Shown: piece by piece, positions 53,301 to 61,614 of the stretch
Layout: every line of letters starts with the position of its first letter
Position numbering within the stretch: position 1 is the first letter of the stretch
Notes under the pieces: model-generated
What the model was told of the DNA's origin: nothing
Databases searched by the model: none
What the model saw: only the letters and a program-made list of their open reading frames with translations
From: Bacteroides caecimuris
GTDB taxonomy: Bacteria > Bacteroidota > Bacteroidia > Bacteroidales > Bacteroidaceae
Length of the DNA stretch: 64,000 nt
Direction: 5' to 3'
Assembly: GCF_001688725.2 (NCBI RefSeq)
Contig: NZ_CP015401.2
Location: forward strand, 1,364,001-1,428,000
Translations under genes and position numbers: made by a program

Positions 53301-53840
53301 GATAAAGACCGTACGATAGTAGGTAACTATATGCCTGATTTCACCTATGGATTTGGTGGAAAAGTATGGTTTAAGGGATTTGATCTTGATTTCAATTTCC
53401 AGGGAGTGTATGGTAATGAGATTTTGAACTTGAATCGCCGATACATTGATAATCTGGAAGGTAATACCAATGGTACTACCATCGCCTTGAATCGTTGGAA
53501 GAGTCCGGAAGATCCGGGAAACGGTCAGGTGAATCGTGCCAATCGTAAATCAAAAGGTTATAATGGACGTACGTCAACCTGGCATTTGGAAGATGGCTCT
53601 TATCTGCGGTTGCAGAATGTGACACTGGGATATACTTTGCCGAAGAATCTGACCCAGCGCTTTTTTGTAGAAAAGTTGAGAGTATATGTTTCCGGACAAA
53701 ATCTCTGGACTTCAACTAATTATAGCGGATACAATCCGGAAGTGAATGCCCGGCCGTCTAATTCTCTTTCACCGGGTGAAGACTATGGTACTTATCCATT
53801 GGCTAAAACATTCTTATTCGGATTGAATATAACTCTTTAA
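50397..53840 (+). CDS. SusC/RagA-type TonB-dependent outer-membrane receptor with STN domain
   Basis: 1147 residues. After the signal peptide (about 1-34) comes the STN signalling domain (about 40-115, ITLRVQNEPVESVFNKISKQTNFKFLYD), then the carboxypeptidase-regulatory domain (about 128-205), the TonB-contact segment DEVVVVGYG, the plug (ALAGKMPGVQV to GSNGVIIITTKQG) and a 22-stranded barrel ending FLFGLNITL. The STN domain is present only in receptors that also signal, which matches the sigma/FecR pair upstream. It imports a ligand caught by the SusD partner. Nothing in the sequence names the ligand. Confidence 0.93.
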   Translation: MNNLLICKGISKNSCSFLAFLLFAFILIVPAAAQTLKEHDITLRVQNEPVESVFNKISKQTNFKFLYDQETVNKAPRVSFDIKNASLKQILGEITTQAKLYFNRTDHTIAVSKQPLKKEETAQRTRTIQGIVADDKGEPVIGASIQIKGEGSGTITDIDGRYSIMNVPESATLTISYIGYKTVNISAKDKNTAKITLVEDSKMIDEVVVVGYGVQRKRDVSTSISSVKAEQIAEVSASDFRQALAGKMPGVQVTQPSGDPEGSVSIRVRGISTVNAGSDPLYIIDGVPVERGFANLNNNDIESVEVLKDASSAAIYGSRGSNGVIIITTKQGQSEKMKVQYDGYYGIQSVSKKLPMMNAYQFAEFAKDGHDNAYLDANPGGLPDDPNGMRPNSWERIPTELFPYLNGDKGLTDTDWQDAIFRTAATTSHNVSISGRGKTVGYFISANYYDKEGIIINSDFKKYSMRMNLDGKYKRLKFGLNFSPSYSTSNRVDASGSNGIVQSALMMPPVWPVYNADGSYNYQGNGYWRIGNDYQHNAVLNPVAMANLQSDVVDRMAIVGKFFAELELYKGLTYNISFGGDYYGSHNDQYRSSELPLLGHKYYDVKSNPTAYSSSGFYFNWLIENKINYNTTIKDAHSINVVLVQSAQKETYKRDNVTATDFPNDYIQTISGGTVTKGASDKTQWTIASYLARVQYSYKGKYMASAAIRADGSSRFGKNNRWGYFPSASFAWRISGEDFFTKAKFLSFVDDLKLRASYGVTGNFQIGNYDHLSLMASDNYILGTGNGQLVNGYKPSTIKNEDLSWEKNAMVNVGLDLQMFKGLLGLTVDYYNTNTSNMLLNVPVPHLTGYSTALMNIGKVNNRGWEIALTSQKNITKDFGYSFNANYATNTNEVKALGPGNAPIISTGSVDHAYYITKVGEPIGCYYLLVQDGIFSNEEELKRYPHFSNTKPGDFRFVDVDGDGVMDLDKDRTIVGNYMPDFTYGFGGKVWFKGFDLDFNFQGVYGNEILNLNRRYIDNLEGNTNGTTIALNRWKSPEDPGNGQVNRANRKSKGYNGRTSTWHLEDGSYLRLQNVTLGYTLPKNLTQRFFVEKLRVYVSGQNLWTSTNYSGYNPEVNARPSNSLSPGEDYGTYPLAKTFLFGLNITL

Positions 53841-53863
53841 TCATCCTTTAAAATACACGTTGT

Positions 53864-55255
53864 ATGAAAAAATATAAACTAATACTATTCTTGTCAACTG
53901 CTTTTCTATCAGTTGCCTGCACAGATAGTTTCTTCGATTTGGAACCAAGTAGCAGTGTGCCTACCGATAAGGTATATAAGACAGCAGACGATTTTAATGT
54001 AGCTGTGATGGGATGTTACTCTAAATTGCAGACACAGGTTTCCTATTTTACGGAGTGTTGCGAATATCGGAGTGATAATTTGACATTGAGCGCACCTACT
54101 GCCGGAACGCAGGACCGTTATGATATCGATCAGTTTGCAGATAAAGCTTCTAATGGAATCCTGGAAAATGCTTGGGCGAATTTTAATAATGGAGTCTATC
54201 GTTGTAATCTTATATTAGATAGGATTGATGAAGCCAACTTTGACGCTACTCTGAAAAAACAATATAAAGGAGAAGCCCTTTTCATTCGTGCACTTACCTA
54301 TTTTAATATGTACCGTCTGTGGGGAGGAATACCGATGACTAATAAGGTGGTAACAGTGGCCGAGGCTCTGAAAATCGGACGTAGTTCAGACCAGCAGGTT
54401 TATGATTTCCTTGTCGGTGATTTGAATCAGGTTATTAATGAAAGTATGTTGCCGTCTTCTTATACAAGTACCGATATGGGACGAGTGACTTCCGGTGCTG
54501 CAATGGCACTGCTCGGCAAGATTTACCTCACTTTCCATAAATGGACGGAAGCTCGAAATGTGTTATCTCAATTGATAGGTAAGTATTCTCTGATGACTAC
54601 TCCGGACCGGGTTTTTGATGTAAATAATAAAATGAATGATGAGATCATTTTTGCTGTTCGCTTTAATAAGGATGTGGAAGGAGAAGGGCATGGATACTGG
54701 TTCTCTATTATTAACCTGACCGACGATACCAATCAGACAAAGGCACTGAAAGAATGTTATAAAGACGGGGATAAGCGGAAAGATTTGATTACTTATGTAA
54801 AGGTGGAAGATAAGGTTTGTGTCATGAATAAATTTAAAGATGTCAAGAGCGCGACTTATAACACTGTTGGTAATGACCAGATTATTCTCCGTTATGCCGA
54901 TGTATTGTTGATGTACGCAGAAGCTTTGAATGAAATTAGCTATAGTAATTTGCAGAATTCAGAAGCCTTGGTTGCTTTGAATGCTGTACATACCCGTGCC
55001 GGATTGTCTCCGATTTTGATTACAGAATTACCCGACCAGGATAGTTTCCGTAATGCGATTATGCTGGAACGTCAACAGGAATTTCCTTATGAGGGACAGC
55101 GTTGGTTCGATTTGGTACGTATGGGAGGTGCTAAGGAAGCTATGAAAGCGGAAGGACATATTATTCAGGATTACCAATTCCTGTATCCTATTCCCAAAAC
55201 GGAATTGGAAAGAATAAACAACACAGAATTGTTGTGGCAGAATACGGGATACTAA
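53864..55255 (+). CDS. SusD/RagB-type outer-membrane lipoprotein
   Basis: 463 residues with a lipoprotein box (FLSVACTDSFF). Typical SusD parts are FDLEPSSSVPTDKVYKTADDFNVAVMGCYSKLQ, the TPR-like GEALFIRALTYFNMYRLWGGIPM, the IILRYADVLLMYAEALNE helix and the ending FPYEGQRWFDLVRMGGAKEAM...PIPKTELE. It forms the ligand-binding lid on the SusC channel. The gene starts 23 bases after the SusC stop. Confidence 0.93.
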   Translation: MKKYKLILFLSTAFLSVACTDSFFDLEPSSSVPTDKVYKTADDFNVAVMGCYSKLQTQVSYFTECCEYRSDNLTLSAPTAGTQDRYDIDQFADKASNGILENAWANFNNGVYRCNLILDRIDEANFDATLKKQYKGEALFIRALTYFNMYRLWGGIPMTNKVVTVAEALKIGRSSDQQVYDFLVGDLNQVINESMLPSSYTSTDMGRVTSGAAMALLGKIYLTFHKWTEARNVLSQLIGKYSLMTTPDRVFDVNNKMNDEIIFAVRFNKDVEGEGHGYWFSIINLTDDTNQTKALKECYKDGDKRKDLITYVKVEDKVCVMNKFKDVKSATYNTVGNDQIILRYADVLLMYAEALNEISYSNLQNSEALVALNAVHTRAGLSPILITELPDQDSFRNAIMLERQQEFPYEGQRWFDLVRMGGAKEAMKAEGHIIQDYQFLYPIPKTELERINNTELLWQNTGY

Positions 55256-55282
55256 TAGGGTTAAACTAAAAGAATTCAGACA

Positions 55283-57247
55283 ATGAAAAAAATAATATAT
55301 AGTTTGTTGTTTATTCTCACAGTAGTTTTTACTGCTTGTGAAGAAGAACTGCCAAAAGCGAATTTCGATTTGTATGAACTGAAGTCACTTACGGCAACAG
55401 CCGGAGATATGAATGTGACTCTTGCTTGGGAGACATACGAAAATGCCCGGCCTAATGAATATTTGATTCTTTGGACTTCCGGATCGTCAGATGCGGAAGG
55501 AGGTGAGATGACTGTGGATGCAAAAACAATGACTGCCACAATCAATAATCTGGTGAATGACGTTGCTTATACTTTTTCTGTACAGCCTCGTTATACAGGA
55601 GGATTGGCTAGTAAAACGACCGCTGCCTGTACGCCGAAGAATGCGAGATACCCGATTTCTGATCTGACGGCAGCAGCCGGCAATGAAAGAGTGCGTTTGA
55701 GATGGAAAAAACCTGCTAGTGAACGTTTTACCCGTTATCAGGTTACTGTTCATCCGGGCAATCAGATTATCAATCTGGATGATACTTCATTGGAAGAATA
55801 CATTGTTGACGGGTTGACTAACGATCAGGAATATACGTTCAACGTAGTTTGTGTTTATCCTACGGGCAATTCTATTCCAGTGGAGACTTCAGCTACTCCG
55901 GGATTGATCTATCCTATTCTTGCCAATACGGAACTGGTCGTGTGGGAACCTTGCGCCTTTGCTTATAACGATATGTATTTTATGGCAGGTGAAGTAAAAT
56001 CGGTAAGCTGGGATTTTGGTGATGGTACGACATCAGGAGAAAACAATCCTGTACATGCATTTGCTACTACCGGAACTTATACAGTAGCTGTCACGGTGAC
56101 TTATGTAAATAACACAACCGAGTCGGGTAGTCTGGCTGTTACAGTCGGCAATTATAAATGGAATTCTGTCGATTTGAACTTTGGCGGACTTACCGGATAT
56201 GTAAAGACTTCCAATCCGGTGTTCTCTCCGGATGGAAAAACAATGTACATCCCAACATCTACTCCTGCAGGGCATTTATTTGCTATTGATGTAGTGAGCG
56301 GTGAATTCAAATGGGTGTTTGCTATCAGTCAGATAACGTATGGTGGAGGTGCGTTAGTGGCTTCTGATGGTACCATATATCAGTGTGTAAGAAATGCTAC
56401 TATTAATAATGTATATGCTATCAATCCGAATGGAACCCAAAAGTGGGCGGTTAAATTGGATGCTGCGGTAGGTGCTTTTCCTGCATTGTCTGTCGATGGT
56501 GTTCTTTACTGTCTTACTAATAAGAGTACGTTGTATGCCCTCGATGCATCCAGTGGCATTATAAAATGGCAACAATCCCTTGACGGAGCAACAGGTAGTG
56601 CGGTAGCTATTGATAAAGCCGGAAATGTTTATGCGGGTACAAGTGCTGCTATTTATGCTTTTAAACCGAATAAGGATCAGATATGGAAATTGGAAGAAGT
56701 AAATGTGACAGAACAGGCTACGTTTGCTTTGAAAGATCAGGTGCTTTATGCAACGTTAAAAGGAGGCGGACTTGTTGCTGTCGATATGACAAATGGGACA
56801 AAGAAATGGACGTATCCGACTACGAAAGGGGATGCCTATTTCCCGATTGTAGATAAAAATGGTAATATCTACTTTACGGAGAAAAATTCACAGACGGTTC
56901 ATGCGGTGAATTTTAGCGGATCTAAAATTTGGGAGAAAAAAGTAGGCAACAATTTGAATTACAGTGGAGGTGCCTTGAGCACGGATGGTATTCTTTATAT
57001 AGGTACTCAATCGAATAACAAAGTGTTGGGACTTGATATCACTAATGGAAACATCGTTTTTGAAGAGACTGTAGGGCAACAAGTCATGGCAGCTGTTACT
57101 ATTGGTCCGGACAAACGGCTTTATTGCGGAACGATCGGATCTGGTAATATCGGTGCTGTCAAAGCATTTGATATCAATAAGACTTTGGAGACAGACTCCT
57201 GGAGTATTCGTGGTGGTGATATTCAAGGTACAAACCGTCAAAAGTAA
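55283..57247 (+). CDS. Multidomain lipoprotein: FN3, PKD and PQQ-like propeller
   Basis: 654 residues with a lipoprotein box (VFTACEEEL). Two fibronectin-III units lie at about 30-118 and 125-208, a PKD domain at about 235-290 (VSWDFGDGTTSGENNPVHAFATTGTYTVAVTVTY) and then an eight-bladed PQQ-type propeller to the end, with blades of the LFAIDVVSGEFKWVF and LYALDASSGIIKWQQS kind. It comes third after SusC/SusD, the place of surface ligand-binding proteins. The propeller can bind ligand without PQQ. An enzyme role is not excluded. Confidence 0.85.
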   Translation: MKKIIYSLLFILTVVFTACEEELPKANFDLYELKSLTATAGDMNVTLAWETYENARPNEYLILWTSGSSDAEGGEMTVDAKTMTATINNLVNDVAYTFSVQPRYTGGLASKTTAACTPKNARYPISDLTAAAGNERVRLRWKKPASERFTRYQVTVHPGNQIINLDDTSLEEYIVDGLTNDQEYTFNVVCVYPTGNSIPVETSATPGLIYPILANTELVVWEPCAFAYNDMYFMAGEVKSVSWDFGDGTTSGENNPVHAFATTGTYTVAVTVTYVNNTTESGSLAVTVGNYKWNSVDLNFGGLTGYVKTSNPVFSPDGKTMYIPTSTPAGHLFAIDVVSGEFKWVFAISQITYGGGALVASDGTIYQCVRNATINNVYAINPNGTQKWAVKLDAAVGAFPALSVDGVLYCLTNKSTLYALDASSGIIKWQQSLDGATGSAVAIDKAGNVYAGTSAAIYAFKPNKDQIWKLEEVNVTEQATFALKDQVLYATLKGGGLVAVDMTNGTKKWTYPTTKGDAYFPIVDKNGNIYFTEKNSQTVHAVNFSGSKIWEKKVGNNLNYSGGALSTDGILYIGTQSNNKVLGLDITNGNIVFEETVGQQVMAAVTIGPDKRLYCGTIGSGNIGAVKAFDINKTLETDSWSIRGGDIQGTNRQK

Positions 57248-57253
57248 GCGATA

Positions 57254-58135
57254 ATGAGAGTTTCTGTTTTTATCTTATTTATAGCGATGACAATAGGGGT
57301 ATATGCACAGAAATATAAAGTAGGTACTACTACGGCTTTGTGGAAAGTACCTGCTTCCACAGACTTTTCTCAAGCTCGGTCTGTGGGGCTAGAGTATGTG
57401 GAAGTTGCATTTAACCAGTGTTATAGAGGCGTTCCGGCAAATGAGGTCATTCCTCGTGTTCGGGATATGAAAGCAAAAATTGATAGTGCCGGTATCAAAG
57501 TCTGGTCTATACATCTTCCTTTTTCCCGCACGCTGGATATATCGGTTCTCGATGAAAAGAAAAGGAAAGAAAATGTAGATTTTATGGCGGAGATGATTGA
57601 ACAGTGTGCTCAATTTCAACCGAAATGTTTAGTTCTGCATCCAAGTTCCGAACCGATTGACGACAGTATTCGGGCACAAAGAATAGCCAATGCTTCCAGG
57701 TCTATCGCTTATCTGAAGAAGTATGCGGATCAGATAGGAGCACAGTTATGTATAGAGAATCTTCCGCGGACTTGTCTGGGAAATACTCCTGAAGAACTTT
57801 GGGAGATTATCAAAGATATTCCTGGTGTGAAGGTTTGTTTTGATACCAATCATTATACAAAAGGAACGACGGAACATTTTGTAGAAACCATTGGTGAACG
57901 TATTGGCACCATACATGCTTCGGATTTTGATTTTGTCAACGAGTGCCACTGGCTTCCTACGCAAGGCGATATTAAGTGGGGAAAGTTAATGCACGCACTC
58001 GAAGGAGTCGGTTATGAAGGAGTTTTCATGTATGAAGCGACTAAAGATCATGAAAACCATGATACACGTCCAACACCGGAACGGGTTGTTGAAACTTTCA
58101 ATAAAATAATTAATGATTATAAAACACTGAAATAA
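57254..58135 (+). CDS. Exported sugar isomerase/epimerase-like TIM barrel protein
   Basis: 293 residues with a signal peptide ending VYAQ, an unusual feature because most relatives are cytoplasmic. The xylose-isomerase-like barrel is complete: EVAFNQCYRG, HLPFSRTLDI, LVLHPSSEP, Glu in CIENLPRTCLG, VCFDTNHYTKG, IGTIHASDFD and the final YEATKDHENH. The metal ligands (Glu, Asp, His and Glu) are in place. It could invert or isomerise a sugar or inositol-derived part of the substrate in the periplasm. Six bases separate it from the gene before. Confidence 0.84.
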   Translation: MRVSVFILFIAMTIGVYAQKYKVGTTTALWKVPASTDFSQARSVGLEYVEVAFNQCYRGVPANEVIPRVRDMKAKIDSAGIKVWSIHLPFSRTLDISVLDEKKRKENVDFMAEMIEQCAQFQPKCLVLHPSSEPIDDSIRAQRIANASRSIAYLKKYADQIGAQLCIENLPRTCLGNTPEELWEIIKDIPGVKVCFDTNHYTKGTTEHFVETIGERIGTIHASDFDFVNECHWLPTQGDIKWGKLMHALEGVGYEGVFMYEATKDHENHDTRPTPERVVETFNKIINDYKTLK

Positions 58136-58136
58136 G

Positions 58137-59195
58137 ATGGATATAATAAGAAAAATTCAATATTTACTGTTTTGCCTTTTGGCAATAGGCTTTGTTGCTT
58201 GCGATGATGATGACAACAACAGTACCGAAATAGGGCATGAAGGAATCCTTACGCAATTGGCAGAGGAAGTGGATGCTACAGCACAGCAGTTGTGGAATTC
58301 TTCTCCTTTGATTGTCAATGCTGGACGTACCGCTACTTTGACCAAAATTCAGGAGTATGCGGATAAATGTAAAAATGATTATTTCATCAGTTATTTGAAT
58401 GGCTTCGACCAAGCAAGTACGAATATGGAAAAGTGTGATCCTATTATCTATTTTTATCGGAGCGCATTTGACCGCGTAATGGATGGAGTTAAGAATTCAA
58501 AGGTGGAAAATGGTACAGTAGAGATTTGGTTGCTCTATAATATGGGATATGTGGTCAAGACTCCCTCAGGATGTTTTGCTATCGATATTTCTCATCGTTG
58601 GGCAAAAGAACTGGCACCTTATATTGATTTTCTCTGCGTCACTCATAAGCATTCCGATCATTATAACAATGATCTTATTCAGGCTATGTTTGATTTAGGC
58701 AAACCGGTATTGTCTAACTACCTGAAAGATACGACATATCCTTATACCGCAAAAGGAGATAAAGATTATGAAATAGGAAAATTCAAGATTAAAACCTGTA
58801 TCACCGATCACAACAATTCCGGGTTATCTAATTTTGTGACTGTATTTTCGATTGATTGTGGTGAAGATACCGGTAACTTCGTCTTTATGCATGTAGGAGA
58901 CTCCAACTATAAACCGGAACAATATACGAATCTGGCTTCTTATGTGAATGTATTGATACCACGTTACGCTCCCAATGCACTGATTGAAAATAATATTCTG
59001 GGCTCGGGTGCAGGGCAGGTAGAACCGGATTATGTCTTGTTATCGCACATTTTGGAGCTTGCTCATGCAGGTGTTGACGAATCGAGATGGTCATTGGAAC
59101 TGGCACTCGAACGGGCTTCGAAGATTAACTGTGAACAGACTTATGTACCAATGTGGGGAGAAAAAATGGTCTGGAAAAACAATAAACTGAATTAA
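58137..59195 (+). CDS. Metallo-beta-lactamase-fold hydrolase lipoprotein
   Basis: 352 residues with a lipoprotein box (GFVACDDDDNN). After a helical N-terminal part (about 30-130) the beta-lactamase fold begins with the metal motif HKHSDH in FLCVTHKHSDHYNND. The later FMHVGDSNY provides the bridging Asp, and the SHILELAHAG segment may supply the last histidine. Members include phosphodiesterases and lactonases. The neighbouring GDPD gene makes a phosphodiester-related substrate attractive but unproven. It starts two bases after the isomerase stop codon. Confidence 0.82.
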   Translation: MDIIRKIQYLLFCLLAIGFVACDDDDNNSTEIGHEGILTQLAEEVDATAQQLWNSSPLIVNAGRTATLTKIQEYADKCKNDYFISYLNGFDQASTNMEKCDPIIYFYRSAFDRVMDGVKNSKVENGTVEIWLLYNMGYVVKTPSGCFAIDISHRWAKELAPYIDFLCVTHKHSDHYNNDLIQAMFDLGKPVLSNYLKDTTYPYTAKGDKDYEIGKFKIKTCITDHNNSGLSNFVTVFSIDCGEDTGNFVFMHVGDSNYKPEQYTNLASYVNVLIPRYAPNALIENNILGSGAGQVEPDYVLLSHILELAHAGVDESRWSLELALERASKINCEQTYVPMWGEKMVWKNNKLN

Positions 59196-59215
59196 AATTC
59201 TTAATGTTTGCACTT

Positions 59216-60115
59216 ATGAAACGGATATGTAACTTCATACTTCTTCTATGTTTGGTACAACTGGCTGTTGCCCAAAATAGAATAGCAGAAATCAAAGAAA
59301 ACTTGTTAGGAGATCATCCTGATAAAATACTGGTTGTATCACATCGGGCTGACTGGCGTAATGCTCCGGAAAACTCATTGCAAGGTATACAGAATTGCAT
59401 TGATATGGGAGTCGATATGGTAGAGATCGATTTGAAAAGAACCAAAGACGGACATTTGGTAGTGATGCACGATAAAACAATCAATCGCACCATGAACGGG
59501 AAAGGACTGGTAGAAGATTATACATTAGCGGAATTGAAAGCAATGCGTCTTAAAAATGGGGTCGCTTGTAAAACAAGACATCAGATTCCTACATTGGAGG
59601 AAGTCATGTTACTTTGCAAAGGTAAGATAATGGTAAATATTGATAAGGGCTATGATTATTTCCAGGAGGCTTATGCCGTACTCGAGAAGACAGGAACAGT
59701 CGACCAGTGTGTTATCAAAGCCGGGCTTCCTTATGAACAAGTGAAAGCTGAAAACGGTGCTGTGTTGGATAAAGTAATTTTTATGCCTATTGTACAGTTG
59801 CACAAAGAAGGAGCCGAAGCTATTATTGACAGTTATCAGACTCACATGAAGCCTGTTGCTTATGAATTAGTATTCGATAATGATAATCCGGAGGTTCTTA
59901 ACCTGATAAAGAAAGTGCGTGATACAGGTTCTAACTTGTTTATCAATTCTCTTTGGCCTGAACTATGTGGCGGTCATGATGATGACCGTGCGGTGGAACT
60001 CCATCAACCGGAAGAAAGCTGGGGATGGATCATTAATCAGGGAGCGAAATTAATTCAAACCGACCGCCCTGCTCTGTTACTGGAGTATCTGCGCAAAAAG
60101 AAACTTCACAACTAA
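59216..60115 (+). CDS. Exported glycerophosphodiester phosphodiesterase
   Basis: 299 residues from the ATG at 59216 (59204 possible). A signal peptide ends AVAQ. GDPD-domain marks are VVSHRADWRNAPENSL (His-Arg and Glu-Asn), DMVEIDLKRTKDGHLVVMHD with catalytic His, TLEEVM, and the closing LIQTDRPALLLEYL. GDPD enzymes split glycerophosphodiesters into glycerol-3-phosphate and an alcohol. Position before a GlpT-type antiporter matches the known glpQ-glpT pairing of other bacteria. Confidence 0.92.
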   Translation: MKRICNFILLLCLVQLAVAQNRIAEIKENLLGDHPDKILVVSHRADWRNAPENSLQGIQNCIDMGVDMVEIDLKRTKDGHLVVMHDKTINRTMNGKGLVEDYTLAELKAMRLKNGVACKTRHQIPTLEEVMLLCKGKIMVNIDKGYDYFQEAYAVLEKTGTVDQCVIKAGLPYEQVKAENGAVLDKVIFMPIVQLHKEGAEAIIDSYQTHMKPVAYELVFDNDNPEVLNLIKKVRDTGSNLFINSLWPELCGGHDDDRAVELHQPEESWGWIINQGAKLIQTDRPALLLEYLRKKKLHN

Positions 60116-60127
60116 CTGTATTTCTTC

Positions 60128-61483
60128 ATGTTGAAACAGCTTATAAACTTTTACAAGGTCTCTTCACCGGGACCTTGTAACGGGGAGGCTTTGTCCTCCT
60201 CCGATGAACATCGTCTGAAGTATCTGAAGTGGTCTACCTTCCTTTCGGCAACCTTTGGCTACGGTATGTATTACGTTTGCCGTCTTAGTCTGAATGTCGT
60301 AAAGAAGCCCATCGTAGAGGAAGGAATCTTCTCTGAAACGGAACTGGGAATAATCGGCTCCGTATTATTCTTCACTTACGCCCTCGGAAAGTTCACGAAT
60401 GGTTTCCTTGCCGACCGTAGCAATATCAATCGCTTCATGACTACCGGTTTATTGGTTACGGCATTAGTGAACTTATGTCTCGGCTTTACCAACTCTTTTA
60501 TTCTGTTTGCTGTCCTTTGGGGGATTAGTGGATGGTTTCAGTCTATGGGGGCGGCCTCCTGTGTGGTTGGCCTTTCTCGTTGGTTCACGGACAAAGAACG
60601 GGGTTCCTATTACGGATTTTGGTCTGCCAGCCATAACATCGGTGAAGCGTTAACCTTTCTGATAATTGCGTCTATTGTCAGTGTCTTGGGTTGGCGTTAC
60701 GGCTTCTTCGGAGCCGGTATTGTCGGTTTGCTTGGAGCTTTAATCGTGTGGAAGTTCTTTCATGACACTCCCGAGAGTCAGGGTTTCCCTCCAGTGAATG
60801 TTCCCAAACAGAAAAAAGAGATGAGTGCAACAGAAACGGCGGATTTCAATAAAGCACAGCGCCAGGTGTTGATGATGCCTGCCATTTGGATTCTTGCCCT
60901 TTCGAGTGCTTTTATGTATATCAGTCGTTATGCGATAAACAGCTGGGGCGTCTTTTACTTGGAAGCTCAAAAAGGGTATTCTACCCTGGATGCCAGTTTT
61001 ATCATTTCTATCTGTCCGGTTTGTGGTATCATCGGTACGATGTTTTCCGGAGTGATTTCGGATAAATTGTTTGGTGGTCGTCGCAATGTTCCTGCCTTAA
61101 TCTTCGGATTGATGAATGTATTTGCACTTTGCCTTTTCCTGTTGGTTCCGGGCGTACATTTTTGGATAGATGTATTGGCTATGATTCTTTTTGGTTTAGG
61201 AATCGGAGTACTAATTTGCTTTTTGGGTGGTTTGATGGCTGTCGATATTGCTCCTCGCAATGCATCGGGAGCTGCATTGGGAGTTGTTGGCATTGCCAGT
61301 TATATTGGTGCCGGATTGCAGGATGTGATGAGCGGTATACTGATAGAAGGCCAAAAAACGGTTCAGAACGGAGTGGATGTTTATGACTTCACTTATATTA
61401 ATTGGTTTTGGATAGGGTCGGCTCTGCTGTCAGTACTTTTTGCGTTATTGGTCTGGGATGCAAAATCAAAAGAGACAGATTAG
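60128..61483 (+). CDS. GlpT/UhpT-type organophosphate:phosphate antiporter
   Basis: 451 residues with twelve membrane helices. The OPA features are YYVCRLSLNVVKKPI, GIIGSVLFFTYALGKFTNGFLADRSNINRF, GWFQSMGAASCVVGLSRWFTDKERGSYYGFWSASHNIGEALTF and the second-half SDKLFGGRRNVP. The family exchanges glycerol-3-phosphate or hexose phosphates for phosphate across the inner membrane. In this operon glycerol-3-phosphate released by the GDPD is the likely substrate. It is the last gene; a good terminator follows. Confidence 0.9.
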   Translation: MLKQLINFYKVSSPGPCNGEALSSSDEHRLKYLKWSTFLSATFGYGMYYVCRLSLNVVKKPIVEEGIFSETELGIIGSVLFFTYALGKFTNGFLADRSNINRFMTTGLLVTALVNLCLGFTNSFILFAVLWGISGWFQSMGAASCVVGLSRWFTDKERGSYYGFWSASHNIGEALTFLIIASIVSVLGWRYGFFGAGIVGLLGALIVWKFFHDTPESQGFPPVNVPKQKKEMSATETADFNKAQRQVLMMPAIWILALSSAFMYISRYAINSWGVFYLEAQKGYSTLDASFIISICPVCGIIGTMFSGVISDKLFGGRRNVPALIFGLMNVFALCLFLLVPGVHFWIDVLAMILFGLGIGVLICFLGGLMAVDIAPRNASGAALGVVGIASYIGAGLQDVMSGILIEGQKTVQNGVDVYDFTYINWFWIGSALLSVLFALLVWDAKSKETD

Positions 61484-61564
61484 TTCCAAGTATATTAGGT
61501 TAGATTGCAAAACTTGTTTGTAAAAGAGTATAACAAGTGTTTGTTTTCAAAGGTATTGGATTTA

Positions 61565-61608
61565 ATTTCGGGAAGTTCGTTGTTACGATTCTTCCCGAAA
61601 TGTTTTTA
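61565..61608 (+). terminator. Terminator of the sigma-controlled operon
   Basis: An 11-bp stem ATTTCGGGAAG/CTTCCCGAAAT (61565-61575 with 61591-61601) with a 15-base loop and a T run. It stands between convergent genes and ends the SusC-to-antiporter transcript. Confidence 0.8.
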
Positions 61609-61614
61609 TCATAT

